This document shows, piece after piece, positions 25,842-34,681 of a stretch of 64,000 nucleotides of DNA (positions within the stretch are counted from its first letter, which is position 1; the number at the start of each line of letters is the position of its first letter). The DNA is taken from NCBI GenBank assembly GCA_945836255.1, contig CAMAKU010000002.1, positions 1 through 64,000 on the forward strand, written 5' to 3'. The translations under genes were made by a program, and so were the position numbers. Source of the DNA: an uncultured Roseburia sp. Its GTDB lineage: Bacteria; Bacillota; Clostridia; Lachnospirales; Lachnospiraceae. The notes beneath the pieces were generated by a model. That model was not told the DNA's origin, ran no database searches, and was given only the letters and a program-made list of their open reading frames with translations.

Positions 25842-26335
25842 AACTAAAATATTATTTGCGGGGAGCAGGTGTTGGTGTGCTTGTTACCACCATCATTTTC
25901 TCTATTGCATTCGCGTTTTATGAGCCACAATTATCAAAAGAAGAGATTATCCAACAGGCATCCGCATTGGGCATGGTAATGCCGGAGGAGGAAAAGGACG
26001 GCAGTGGAACGGCAAGCGATTGGAAGAATCTGCAAGAAGATGATACGACGAGTGATGGAGATGAGGATTCTGGCAATGATACCAGTCAGGAAAATGCACA
26101 GTCGATTGAGCAGGTGGAATTCACCGTCGCAGCCGGAGATACTTCTGCAGTGGTAGCGCAACGTCTTCAGGAGATGGGATTGGTGGATGACGGTTCGTCC
26201 TTCGATCATTATCTGGCCGATCAGGATATGGACAATGCCCTTCTGCCCGGAACATACACCATTCCCAAAGGCAGTTCTTATCTGGAGATTGCACAGGTGT
26301 TGACAACGAAGCAGACAGCACCGACAGAGCAATAA
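25838..26335 (+). CDS. MltG/YceG-like protein lacking the catalytic domain
   Basis: An N-terminal membrane helix (~8-28) and an acidic linker lead to a ~60-residue domain 'VEFTVAAGDTSAVVAQRLQEMGLV...LLPGTYTIPKGSSYLEIAQVL', resembling the LysM-like N-terminal domain of the endolytic transglycosylase MltG. The MltG catalytic domain (about 200 further residues with its essential Glu) is absent and the frame ends cleanly, so this is not an obvious truncation. A peptidoglycan-binding or regulatory role is inferred. It ends the flagellar block. Confidence 0.75.
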   Translation: MKLKYYLRGAGVGVLVTTIIFSIAFAFYEPQLSKEEIIQQASALGMVMPEEEKDGSGTASDWKNLQEDDTTSDGDEDSGNDTSQENAQSIEQVEFTVAAGDTSAVVAQRLQEMGLVDDGSSFDHYLADQDMDNALLPGTYTIPKGSSYLEIAQVLTTKQTAPTEQ

Positions 26336-26342
26336 AAAGTGA

Positions 26343-26371
26343 TTGCGTTTTCCCATATGCTGTGATATAAT
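26343..26371 (+). promoter_or_regulatory. sigma-A promoter of rpsB-tsf
   Basis: TTGCGT and a perfect TATAAT are separated by 17 bases. It starts a leader of about 100 bases before rpsB. Confidence 0.7.
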
Positions 26372-26396
26372 TGTCAACGGCTCAAAATTAATCACA

Positions 26397-26441
26397 CATA
26401 AGGATTGGCAGAGTGGTGCCTATGATCAGGTCTTATGCCAA
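26397..26441 (+). promoter_or_regulatory. Structured 5' leader of rpsB (candidate r-protein leader)
   Basis: CATAAG (26397) pairs with CTTATG (26432), enclosing a GGC...GCC hairpin at 26407-26420. Alternatively TTGGCA (26405) can pair with TGCCAA (26436). Two mutually exclusive folds in a short leader of a ribosomal protein gene suggest autoregulation, but no established family is matched by eye. Confidence 0.4.
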
Positions 26442-26480
26442 GTTGAATTATGTGGAAGTAAATAACCAGGAGGTAAGAAA

Positions 26481-27215
26481 ATGAGTGTTATTTCAATGAA
26501 GCAGTTATTAGAGGCAGGTGTTCATTTCGGACATCAGACAAGAAGATGGAACCCTAAGATGGCTCCATACATCTACACCGAGAGAAATGGTATCTATATC
26601 ATTGATCTTCAGAAGTCTGTTGGCAAGGTGGATGAGGCATATGATGCCGTATTCGATATTGCTGAGCAGGGTGGCATCATTCTTTTCGTTGGTACGAAGA
26701 AGCAGGCACAGGATGCAATCAAGCAGGAAGCTGAGCGTTGCGGAATGTACTATGTCAATGAGAGATGGCTTGGGGGTATGCTGACCAACTTCAAGACAAT
26801 CGAGAGCAGAATTGCCAGATTAAAAGAGATCGAGGCAATGGAAGAAGATGGTACGTTTGATGTTCTTCCGAAGAAGGAAGTGACCAACCTCAAGAAAGAA
26901 TTAGAGAAATTAGAGAAGAACCTTGGCGGTATCAAGGATATGGGAAGAATCCCGGATGCTATCTTTATCGTAGATCCGAAGAAGGAGAGAATCTGCGTGC
27001 AGGAAGCGCATGCACTGGGTATTCCGTTAATCGGTATTGCAGATACCAACTGTGATCCGGAGGAGTTGGATTATGTTATTCCGGGTAATGATGACGCAAT
27101 CCGCGCTGTCAAGTTGATCGTTGGTAAGATGGCAGATGCTGTGATCGAGGCAAAGCAGGGTACTGTGGAAGTAGATCAGGAGACTGAGGAAGTAGAAGAA
27201 GTCGAAGAAGCATAA
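26481..27215 (+). CDS. rpsB: Ribosomal protein S2
   Basis: S2 binds the 30S subunit late and is needed for S1 and mRNA engagement. The N-terminus '[22 protein letters not shown]', '[12 protein letters not shown]', '[15 protein letters not shown]' and '[19 protein letters not shown]' are all diagnostic. The last ~15 residues are an acidic Glu/Val tail. It is followed by tsf, the standard pair. Confidence 0.98.
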   Translation: MSVISMKQLLEAGVHFGHQTRRWNPKMAPYIYTERNGIYIIDLQKSVGKVDEAYDAVFDIAEQGGIILFVGTKKQAQDAIKQEAERCGMYYVNERWLGGMLTNFKTIESRIARLKEIEAMEEDGTFDVLPKKEVTNLKKELEKLEKNLGGIKDMGRIPDAIFIVDPKKERICVQEAHALGIPLIGIADTNCDPEELDYVIPGNDDAIRAVKLIVGKMADAVIEAKQGTVEVDQETEEVEEVEEA

Positions 27216-27239
27216 TTAAGTGATTTGGAGGATAGGATA

Positions 27240-28172
27240 ATGGCTATTACAGCAGCTATGGTAAAAGAACTGCGTGAACTAACCGGCGCAGGTATGATGG
27301 ATTGTAAGAAGGCTCTGGGCGAGACTGACGGCGATATGGATGCTGCAGTTGAGTTCCTGAGAAAGAATGGACAGGCAAAGGCAGAAAAGAAGGCTGGACG
27401 TATTGCAGCAGAAGGTCTCTGCCGTGTTGTTGTAGATGGCAATAAGGCCGCTGTTGTTGAAGTGAACTCAGAGACAGACTTTGTTGCCAAGAATGCTGAT
27501 TTCCAGGCATATGTTGAGGCAGTTGCTAATCAGGCACTCCAGACAGAAGCCGCTGATATTGATGCATTCCTTGCAGAGACGTGGAATCTTGACACTTCTA
27601 AGACAGTCAAAGAGGCTCTGACAGAGAAGATTGCTGTCATCGGCGAGAATCTGACCATTCGTCGTTTTGCCAAGGTTGAGGCTGACAATGGATTTGTTGT
27701 TTCTTATGTTCATGGTGGCGGTAGAATCGGTGTTATTGTTAAGGCTGAGTGTGCTACGGTGAATGATGCTGCAAAAGAGGCTTGCACCAATATTGCAATG
27801 CAGATTGCTGCACTGAATCCGAAGTACATTGCAGACGAAGATGTGGATGCTGAATTCCTTGCGAAGGAAGAGGAGATTATCCGTGCACAGATCGCTAACG
27901 ATCCGAAGGAGTCTTCTAAGCCGGAGAAGGTAATCGAAGGCATGGTTAAGGGACGTCTGAACAAGGAACTCAAAGAAGTATGTCTGTTGGATCAGGTATA
28001 TGTTAAGGCAGAAGACGGCAAGCAGTCTGTAGCCAAGTATCTGGAGCAGGTTTCTAAGGAAATCGGCACAACGCTTAAGATTGCAGAGTTTGTACGTTTC
28101 GAGACAGGCGAAGGAATCGAGAAGAAGGAAGAGAACTTCGCAGAGGAAGTTGCAAAGCAGATGAATATGTAA
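27240..28172 (+). CDS. tsf: Translation elongation factor Ts
   Basis: EF-Ts is the nucleotide exchange factor of EF-Tu. It has 'AAMVKELRELTGAGMMDCKKAL', 'KKAGRIAAEG' and 'VEVNSETDFVAKN' in the N-terminal and core domains. The tracked TTG 27225 is part of the SD region (TTGGAGG); ATG 27240 is the start, giving 310 residues. A strong terminator follows. Confidence 0.97.
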   Translation: MAITAAMVKELRELTGAGMMDCKKALGETDGDMDAAVEFLRKNGQAKAEKKAGRIAAEGLCRVVVDGNKAAVVEVNSETDFVAKNADFQAYVEAVANQALQTEAADIDAFLAETWNLDTSKTVKEALTEKIAVIGENLTIRRFAKVEADNGFVVSYVHGGGRIGVIVKAECATVNDAAKEACTNIAMQIAALNPKYIADEDVDAEFLAKEEEIIRAQIANDPKESSKPEKVIEGMVKGRLNKELKEVCLLDQVYVKAEDGKQSVAKYLEQVSKEIGTTLKIAEFVRFETGEGIEKKEENFAEEVAKQMNM

Positions 28173-28203
28173 ATTGCATTGATGCAATATTTCATGTGAT
28201 ACG

Positions 28204-28245
28204 AATGCCTTGGCTACAGTAGGATGCTGTGCCAGGGCATTTTTT
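28204..28245 (+). terminator. Intrinsic terminator after tsf
   Basis: AATGCC-T-TGGC-T-ACAG pairs with CTGT-GCCA-G-GGCATT around a 7-base loop, followed by five or six T residues. It ends rpsB-tsf. Confidence 0.88.
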
Positions 28246-28264
28246 AAGAAAAAAGGTGTGTAAA

Positions 28265-29194
28265 ATGGATTTTTTAGTTGTTTTTCAGCAGATGTTGGCA
28301 CTATTTGCTATGATTTTTATTGGATATTATGTATATCGGGTACATTGGGTGACGCAGGATACGGCGGATCGTCTGTCAAAGATTTTGGTAAATATATTTA
28401 ATCCGGCATTATTGATTAATGGTGTCCTCAATCCCGGAGAAGAGATAGATGGGACGTTGCTTCTGGAGAATCTGGTCTATGTGTTTCTATATTTTGCGCT
28501 TTTGATTGTTATCTCAATCCCGTTGGTAAAATTATTGCGTGTTGGCGCCGATGAGAATCGATATCAGTTGATGTTCCTTTTTTCCAATGTGGGATTTATG
28601 GGCATTCCGGTGATGCGTTCTATCTTTGGTAATTCCTGCATTATTTTTATTACGTTTTATATTCTGATGTATAATATACTGATCTATACATTAGGAATTC
28701 TGCTGGCTCAAAAAGGAATCCCCAAGGAGCAGCGGAAAAGTGCATGGAAGAGTATGTTGAACCCCGGCGTCTTTGCAGCAATATTAGCCATTGTGATCTT
28801 TCTTTTGAAACCGGAAATCCCGGAGGGGGCAGTGACGTTCTTTGATTATGTGGGTAATGCGGTGATCCCGTTGTCCATGATGATTATCGGAATTTCCATT
28901 GCACAAATGCCGTTGAAAGCAATTTTTTGCAATGGAAAACTATATATTTTTAGCGTAATCAAACTGCTAGTGGTTCCGATTGTGTGTGTAATTTTACTGA
29001 ACCGGTTTGCGCAGACACAGATGTTGTTTTCTATTTTTATATTGATGCTGGCCATGCCTACGGGAAGTATTGTGGTGATGATTGCGCGAGAATACGGTGG
29101 AAAAATAGACCGGGAAGATATTTGTAGCAAAGGAATTTTGCTGACCACGCTTATGTCCATGCTTACGATTCCGATTGTTACTCTGTTTTTGTAG
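28265..29194 (+). CDS. AEC-family (auxin efflux carrier-like) transporter
   Basis: This is a ~10-helix membrane permease. The family pattern includes 'ADRLSKILVNIFNPALLINGV' near the N-terminus, 'LMFLFSNVGFMGIPVMRSIFG' and 'FVGNAVIPLSMMIIGISIAQ'-type motifs. Bacterial members move organic acids such as malate; the substrate cannot be read from sequence. The tracked start at 28229 lies inside the tsf terminator; ATG 28265 with AAGGTG upstream gives 309 residues. It may be a single-gene unit read through or from an unseen promoter. Confidence 0.88.
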   Translation: MDFLVVFQQMLALFAMIFIGYYVYRVHWVTQDTADRLSKILVNIFNPALLINGVLNPGEEIDGTLLLENLVYVFLYFALLIVISIPLVKLLRVGADENRYQLMFLFSNVGFMGIPVMRSIFGNSCIIFITFYILMYNILIYTLGILLAQKGIPKEQRKSAWKSMLNPGVFAAILAIVIFLLKPEIPEGAVTFFDYVGNAVIPLSMMIIGISIAQMPLKAIFCNGKLYIFSVIKLLVVPIVCVILLNRFAQTQMLFSIFILMLAMPTGSIVVMIAREYGGKIDREDICSKGILLTTLMSMLTIPIVTLFL

Positions 29195-29302
29195 CGCGAA
29201 AACATTTCACCGAAAAGGGGCAAAAATCATTCACAAACCCGGTATAAATGTGCAATAAAAATACAATTATCTGACAACAAATGTATTTTCTGTCGTATTT
29301 TG

Positions 29303-29330
29303 TGGACAAAAATGCACAACATGATATAAT
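29303..29330 (+). promoter_or_regulatory. Candidate sigma-A promoter of the chemoreceptor gene
   Basis: TGGACA and a perfect TATAAT are separated by 16 bases, ending 29 bases before the ATG. I see no sigma-28 motif, although chemoreceptors are often sigma-28 dependent. Confidence 0.6.
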
Positions 29331-29359
29331 TGTATCAGTAATTCACTTAGGAGGGGGCT

Positions 29360-31453
29360 ATGAAATTCAAGAAAATTGGAACAAAAATGTTGGCATTGAT
29401 CCTGCCGGTTGTCATTGTTTCTATGTTGCTTTTGACTTTGATTAGCAGTTCATCGAGCAAAACCATCATCTATCAGCAAATTGCAAGCAGGATGCAGGCG
29501 GAATTATCTGCACAGAGCGGTGTGATGGGAGAAGAACTACATACGGTGGCTGCCATGGCACAATCGATTTCCCGTGTGATCGGCACGACATATCGTACCA
29601 CATCAATGGATACCTATGAGGTGATGCTGGGAGAATTGATTAAAGATAATGATATGGTACTGGGTAGTGGTCTGTGGTTTGAACCGTATGCCTACAGTGC
29701 ATCGGACGAGTATATGGGACCGTATGTCTATAAGGATGGCGACAGTATTGTTACGACTTATGATTACAGTAATGCCGAGTATGATTACTTTAATCAGGAG
29801 TACTATACACAGGCCAAGGCATCAGAGGAACCGGTGTTTACCGATCCGTATTATGATGAGACGTCGGATACGATTATGTCATCCTGTTCCATGCCGATTA
29901 TTGTGGATGGAAGTTTTATCGGATGTGTGACGGTGGATATCGAGTTGACGTCGATTGAAGAAGCGGTCAACAATATCAAAGTCGGTGAAGCAGGCAGAGG
30001 AATGTTGCTGACCTCCAGCGGTGTATATATCGGCGGTGTGGATGATAAAAAGATTCAGAATGCAGTGGTAATCACAGAGGATGAGCAGGAACCCGCGCTG
30101 GCGAAGGCTGGACAGGAGATCCTTGAAAAAGAGAGTGGTATGGTTAGTTATGAAGGCAGTCAGGGAGCAGTGAATCTCTACTATGCTAGAGTGGCGGCTA
30201 CCGATTGGATTCTGATTATTTCTATGCCGCAGTCGGAACTTCATGCGCCGATTGTCAGTCTGGCAGTCAAATTGATTGTATTGTGTATTATTGCACTTGC
30301 CATCGTGGCACTGGTGATTATTCTGAGCATTCGTTCCATTGCTACTGAGATTGGACGTGTCAAGGTGTTTGCCGGATCACTGGCAGAAGGCGACTTTACC
30401 GTACAGCCGCTGAAAGTGGCATCTCAGGATGAATTGGGTGTTATGGGTAATTCCCTGAATGAAATGTATGGAAGCAATAAGGATGTTATCAGCAATATTG
30501 CAGAACATGCCATTGAGATCGGTGATGCCAGTACGAAGTTGCGTGGCGCAGCCACAGAACTGGCGGATAATTTTGCAGAGATTAAGAAGCATATTGAAGA
30601 GGTCAATGGCGCGATGATGACCACCAGTGCAGCGACGGAAGAGGTGAACGCTTCAACCGAGGAAGTGCTTTCGAATGTGAATCTGCTGACGGAAGAGACC
30701 CAGAGCAGTACAGAGATGGCACTGGAGATTCGGGAGCGTGCCAGCGAGGTTGGCACCAACAGCCAGCAGGCGTTTGAATCTGCTAATGCACTGGCAAAAG
30801 AGTTTGAGGAGCGCTTGTATCAGAGTATTGAAAATGCCAAAGTGGTTGCCAGCATCGGAGAGATGGCCAATGTGATTTCTGAAATTGCAGATCAGATTAA
30901 CCTGTTGTCTCTGAATGCTTCCATTGAGGCGGCACGTGCAGGAGAAGCCGGTAGAGGCTTTGCGATTGTTGCCACGGAGATTGGTACTCTGGCAGGCAAT
31001 ACCGCAGAGGCTGTTGGCGAGATACAGAATACGATTTCACAGGTACAGCAGGCGTTTAACGGTCTGACTAAGGATGCCCAGGGAATGCTGGAATTTTTGG
31101 TGAATGATGTAACGCCGGATTACAACAATTTTGTTGAAGTGGCCAAGCAATATGGCAAGGATGCAGAGTCTATTGAGCAGTCAGCAGAGAGCATTTCCAT
31201 GATGTCTGACAGTATTAAGCAGATCATGCAGGAAGTGACCGATGCAATCCAGAGTATTGCGGAAGCAACACAGGAGACCACGATGATCAGTGGCGATATC
31301 GCTGAGAAGGTTATCTTGGTTGCGGATCATGTAGACAATGTATCTACGATGGCAGAAGAGGAAGATGCCATCGCCCGGGATCTGACTGATGTGGTGGGTC
31401 GATTCCGTTTGGAATCTGCGTCTTCCACAGAAGAATCAGAGGATAAGCAATAA
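29360..31453 (+). CDS. Methyl-accepting chemotaxis protein with dCache sensor
   Basis: This is a transmembrane chemoreceptor. TM1 is at ~10-30, an extracellular dCache-type sensor spans ~40-285, TM2 is at ~300-322, then HAMP (~323-380) and a long signalling coiled coil with the hairpin tip '[33 protein letters not shown]'. In the sensor, the segment '[24 protein letters not shown]' aligns with the amino-acid-binding motif, but Arg and Trp of the canonical motif are not evident, so the ligand may differ. It has its own promoter and terminator. It would signal through the CheA/CheW encoded 9-11 kb upstream. Confidence 0.95.
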   Translation: MKFKKIGTKMLALILPVVIVSMLLLTLISSSSSKTIIYQQIASRMQAELSAQSGVMGEELHTVAAMAQSISRVIGTTYRTTSMDTYEVMLGELIKDNDMVLGSGLWFEPYAYSASDEYMGPYVYKDGDSIVTTYDYSNAEYDYFNQEYYTQAKASEEPVFTDPYYDETSDTIMSSCSMPIIVDGSFIGCVTVDIELTSIEEAVNNIKVGEAGRGMLLTSSGVYIGGVDDKKIQNAVVITEDEQEPALAKAGQEILEKESGMVSYEGSQGAVNLYYARVAATDWILIISMPQSELHAPIVSLAVKLIVLCIIALAIVALVIILSIRSIATEIGRVKVFAGSLAEGDFTVQPLKVASQDELGVMGNSLNEMYGSNKDVISNIAEHAIEIGDASTKLRGAATELADNFAEIKKHIEEVNGAMMTTSAATEEVNASTEEVLSNVNLLTEETQSSTEMALEIRERASEVGTNSQQAFESANALAKEFEERLYQSIENAKVVASIGEMANVISEIADQINLLSLNASIEAARAGEAGRGFAIVATEIGTLAGNTAEAVGEIQNTISQVQQAFNGLTKDAQGMLEFLVNDVTPDYNNFVEVAKQYGKDAESIEQSAESISMMSDSIKQIMQEVTDAIQSIAEATQETTMISGDIAEKVILVADHVDNVSTMAEEEDAIARDLTDVVGRFRLESASSTEESEDKQ

Positions 31454-31467
31454 CAGATGAATCATTT

Positions 31468-31519
31468 AAGAGTCTTTCCCGCTAAGGCTATGAAAGCAAG
31501 ACCGGGAAAGACTCTTTTC
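31468..31519 (+). terminator. Intrinsic terminator after the chemoreceptor gene
   Basis: A perfect 14-bp stem AAGAGTCTTTCCCG / CGGGAAAGACTCTT encloses a 21-base loop and is followed by TTT-C-T. Confidence 0.9.
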
Positions 31520-31522
31520 TAG

Positions 31523-31550
31523 TTGCGAAAATCTCTAAATATGGTAAAAT
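31523..31550 (+). promoter_or_regulatory. Candidate promoter of the polysaccharide deacetylase gene
   Basis: TTGCGA and TAAAAT are separated by 16 bases and lie directly after the preceding terminator, 57 bases before the ATG. Confidence 0.45.
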
Positions 31551-31606
31551 AAAAACATTCAGAAGCGTTATACAGTTTTTGATACAGATTCTTTAGGAGA
31601 TTACAA

Positions 31607-32533
31607 ATGAAAGAACAGGAACACAAAGTCCTGAAAGAAGAACGTGATCGACGCAAACGCGTACAGCATATCCGAACAGGCATCATCACAGTTATCTCCG
31701 TATGGATGATCTTATCGATTGTGATCACCTGCATTCTCTGTGCCAAGGTGATTTCGTTGCAGAAGCAGATCAATATCATGACGGGTAGTTATGATCAGTC
31801 TGCATCGGTAGATCAACAGGTGAACCAGTCATCAGGGGAAGATACAGCAGATGTGGTGCTGGGGCAGCCCACGACTGCGGAGGATAACAGGGCATCCGAG
31901 GGCGATCTTCATAAGGTTTATCTGACGTTTGATGACGGACCAAGCGAACATACCAATGAGATTTTAGATATTCTGGATGACTATGGGATTAAGGCGACAT
32001 TCTTTGTGGTCGGCAAGGAGGATGAGGCTTCACTGGCGGCGTATCAGCGTATCGTTGATGAAGGACACACCATTGCGATGCATTCCTATTCCCACAAGTA
32101 TAGCGATATCTATTCTTCACTGGATGCTTTTCAGACCGATCTGGAACGGATACAGAATCTGATCTATGATACCACGGGTGTTGAGTGCCGGTATTACCGC
32201 TTTCCGGGAGGAAGCAGCAATAAGGTAAGCAATACAGACATGTCGGCATATATTTCCTACTTGAATGCACAGGGCATTACTTACTATGACTGGAACGTTT
32301 CCAGTGGGGATGCAACAACGCAGGCATTTACTGCTGATGAATTAGTTGAAAATGTGATGGCGGATGTGGTAAAATACAAAACGTCGATTGTTTTATTACA
32401 TGATTCAACAGCAAAGACAACAACGGTACAGGCATTGCCTGCAATGATTGAAGCGCTGCAACAGTCCGGCGCGGTGATTTTACCGATTGATGAGGATACC
32501 ACCGTGATTCAGCACGTATGTATCCAACAATAA
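31607..32533 (+). CDS. Membrane-anchored polysaccharide deacetylase (NodB/CE4 family)
   Basis: This is a likely peptidoglycan or other cell-surface N-acetyl deacetylase. One membrane helix (~residues 25-50) anchors the protein with its catalytic domain outside. CE4 motifs are complete: motif 1 'TFDDGPSEHT', motif 2 'MHSYSH' (His-x3-His metal site), motif 3 'RYYRFPGGSS', motif 4 'DWNVSSGD' and motif 5 'IVLLHDS'. A bactofilin gene follows 18 bases later, suggesting a shared role at the envelope. Substrate is inferred from family. Confidence 0.93.
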   Translation: MKEQEHKVLKEERDRRKRVQHIRTGIITVISVWMILSIVITCILCAKVISLQKQINIMTGSYDQSASVDQQVNQSSGEDTADVVLGQPTTAEDNRASEGDLHKVYLTFDDGPSEHTNEILDILDDYGIKATFFVVGKEDEASLAAYQRIVDEGHTIAMHSYSHKYSDIYSSLDAFQTDLERIQNLIYDTTGVECRYYRFPGGSSNKVSNTDMSAYISYLNAQGITYYDWNVSSGDATTQAFTADELVENVMADVVKYKTSIVLLHDSTAKTTTVQALPAMIEALQQSGAVILPIDEDTTVIQHVCIQQ

Positions 32534-32551
32534 TATACGGAGGAAAGAAGA

Positions 32552-33331
32552 ATGGGTTTTTTTAAAGATTTCAAGGATGATTTTTCAGAAGCAGTCAATG
32601 ATCTTGTCCCGGACGCGGAAGAGTTAGAACCGACGGAAGAGGCGACAGTGAACACATTGGATGAAGAGATTGATGTTGCGTCAGAGTTATCCAAATTGGA
32701 CGGCTTATTAGAGCAGGTGACCAAGCGTGTGGATGGTGAGCAGAGTGCAGCCGCAACGACACAGACAAATGAAGTGAATAAGACATTGGAGGATAAGATT
32801 CAGATGGATACAAAGGAAGTAGTGAATGAGACAGTTCAGACAACAGCACAGCAGCCGGTTGCTCCGGTAGCGCCGAGTGCACCGGTGGCAGATGAGACAG
32901 CTGTCATTACCGCAGGTATGAAGATCAATGGTAATGTTGAGTCTACCGGTTCTGTCGATGTTCAGGGAAGCATTGAAGGCAATATCGTATGTAACGGTAA
33001 GTTAGTTGTTACCGGTACCGTACATGGTAACAGCACATCTGCAGAGTTCTTTGCTGATGCAGCCAAGATCGAGGGTGAAGTGAATACTTCCGGTACAGCG
33101 AAGATTGGTGTAGGTTCTGTGATTATCGGTAATATCTCTGCAACATCTGCAGTTATCGCAGGTGCAGTTAAGGGTGATATCGATGTTCAGGGACCGGTGG
33201 TAGTGGATACTTCCGCAGTTGTTATGGGTAATATCAAGTCACGTTCCGTACAGATTAATAACGGAGCCGTGATTGAAGGTTTCTGCTCACAGTGTTATGC
33301 AGATGTTGATGTGGAAGGTCTGTTTGCATAA
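32552..33331 (+). CDS. Bactofilin-family polymer-forming cytoskeletal protein
   Basis: Bactofilins form membrane-associated filaments that localise envelope enzymes. The C-terminal ~140 residues are the bactofilin beta-helix ('ITAGMKINGNVESTGSVDVQGSIEGNI' type repeats with Gly every ~6 residues, ending 'VQINNGAVIEGF'). The first ~125 residues are an acidic, Gln/Thr-rich extension that is longer than usual. A GGAGG site precedes the ATG. It is probably cotranscribed with the upstream deacetylase and perhaps with pyrH. Confidence 0.9.
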   Translation: MGFFKDFKDDFSEAVNDLVPDAEELEPTEEATVNTLDEEIDVASELSKLDGLLEQVTKRVDGEQSAAATTQTNEVNKTLEDKIQMDTKEVVNETVQTTAQQPVAPVAPSAPVADETAVITAGMKINGNVESTGSVDVQGSIEGNIVCNGKLVVTGTVHGNSTSAEFFADAAKIEGEVNTSGTAKIGVGSVIIGNISATSAVIAGAVKGDIDVQGPVVVDTSAVVMGNIKSRSVQINNGAVIEGFCSQCYADVDVEGLFA

Positions 33332-33350
33332 GCATTTGAGAAGGTGAATG

Positions 33351-34046
33351 ATGAAAAGAGTATTATTGAAGTTAAGCGGAGAAGCGCTGGCCGGAGATAA
33401 GAAGACCGGTTTTGATGAGGATACCTGTGTACAGGTTGCCCGTCAGGTGTTGCAGTTGGTAGATTCCGGTGTTGAGGTTGGCATTGTCATTGGTGGTGGT
33501 AATTTCTGGAGAGGACGTACTTCGGAGACTATCGACCGGACGAAGGCCGATCAGATTGGTATGCTTGCCACAGTGATGAATTGTATTTATGTGTCTGAGA
33601 TTTTCCGTTCTGTGGGAATGAAGACGGAAGTGTTGACTCCATTTATCTGTGGTGCATTTACCAGATTATTTTCCAAGGATGAAGCCAATGCGTGTTTTGC
33701 TGAGGGCAAAGTGGTATTTTTTGCCGGGGGGACGGGACATCCGTATTTTTCCACCGATACAGCCACGGTATTGCGTGCCGTGGAGATTGAAGCAGATGTA
33801 ATTTTACTGGCAAAGGCGGTGGATGGTGTCTATGACAGTGATCCCAAGACGAATCCCAATGCCAAGAGATACGATACGCTCCCGATTCAGGAAGTGATTG
33901 ATAAGCAGTTGGCAGTTGTGGATTTGACAGCATCTATTATGTGTATGGAGCAGAAGATGCCCATGTATGTATTTGCCCTGCAGGAAGAGAATAGTATAGT
34001 AAAAGCGATTTCCGGCGACTTTAACGGGACCAAGGTAATCGTATAG
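33351..34046 (+). CDS. pyrH: Uridylate kinase (UMP kinase)
   Basis: PyrH phosphorylates UMP to UDP in pyrimidine nucleotide synthesis. Amino-acid-kinase signatures are present: 'RVLLKLSGEALAG', 'VIGGGNFWRG', 'GGTGHPYFSTDTA' and 'LAKAVDGVYDSDPK'. Two adjacent ATGs exist; 33351 has the better spacing from AAGGTG than 33348. frr follows with an overlapping SD, the standard pair. Confidence 0.97.
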   Translation: MKRVLLKLSGEALAGDKKTGFDEDTCVQVARQVLQLVDSGVEVGIVIGGGNFWRGRTSETIDRTKADQIGMLATVMNCIYVSEIFRSVGMKTEVLTPFICGAFTRLFSKDEANACFAEGKVVFFAGGTGHPYFSTDTATVLRAVEIEADVILLAKAVDGVYDSDPKTNPNAKRYDTLPIQEVIDKQLAVVDLTASIMCMEQKMPMYVFALQEENSIVKAISGDFNGTKVIV

Positions 34047-34057
34047 TGGAGGATGGA

Positions 34058-34612
34058 ATGGACGAGAAATTACAGGTATTTGAAGACAAGATGCAGAAAT
34101 CTTATAACAACCTGATAGAGGAGTACACTACGATTCGTGCGGGCAGAGCCAATCCGCATATTCTGGACAAAATCCAAATTGATTATTATGGCGTGCCTAC
34201 TGCTTTACAGCAGGTGGCCAATGTCAGTGTACCGGAGCCCAGAATGATTCAAATCCAGCCGTGGGAAGCGTCTCTGGTCAAGGAGATTGAGAAAGCGATT
34301 CTGGTATCGGATCTCGGGTTGAATCCTACCAATGACGGTAAGGTGATTCGTCTGGCTTTCCCGGAATTGACCGAGGAGAGACGTAAGGAACTTGCCAAGG
34401 ATGTCAAGAAGCGTGGAGAGAATGCGAAGGTTGCCATCCGCAACATCCGTCGGGACGCCAATGATTCCTTCAAGAAATACGGCAAGGAAGCAGACGTTTC
34501 TGAGGATGAAGTGAAAGAATTGGAAAATCAGGTTCAAAAGTTAACAGACAAGTATATTGCAGAAGTGGATAAGGCCATTGAAGCAAAGACAAATGAGATC
34601 TTAACGGTATAG
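34058..34612 (+). CDS. frr: Ribosome recycling factor
   Basis: RRF splits post-termination ribosomes with EF-G. The family core 'EEYTTIRAGRANPHILDKIQIDYYG', 'QPWEASLVKEIEKAI' and 'AFPELTEERRKELAK' is intact, with length 184. The tracked GTG 34046 overlaps the pyrH stop and the SD; ATG 34058 is the start, preceded by GGAGG. A terminator follows at once. Confidence 0.97.
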   Translation: MDEKLQVFEDKMQKSYNNLIEEYTTIRAGRANPHILDKIQIDYYGVPTALQQVANVSVPEPRMIQIQPWEASLVKEIEKAILVSDLGLNPTNDGKVIRLAFPELTEERRKELAKDVKKRGENAKVAIRNIRRDANDSFKKYGKEADVSEDEVKELENQVQKLTDKYIAEVDKAIEAKTNEILTV

Positions 34613-34626
34613 TCTTTTGACCAATC

Positions 34627-34656
34627 AAAAGGACACTTTGGCAGTGTCCTTTTTTT
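34627..34656 (+). terminator. Intrinsic terminator after frr
   Basis: AAAAGGACACT pairs with AGTGTCCTTTT around the loop TTGGC, followed by a run of seven T residues in total. It separates pyrH-frr from uppS. Confidence 0.92.
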
Positions 34657-34681
34657 ACAATCATAGTATGGAGGCAATGAG

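Noticed and set aside
27468-28301. 277-codon minus-strand ORF
   Set aside because: It is antisense to tsf and runs through the tsf terminator; composition is typical of a shadow frame.
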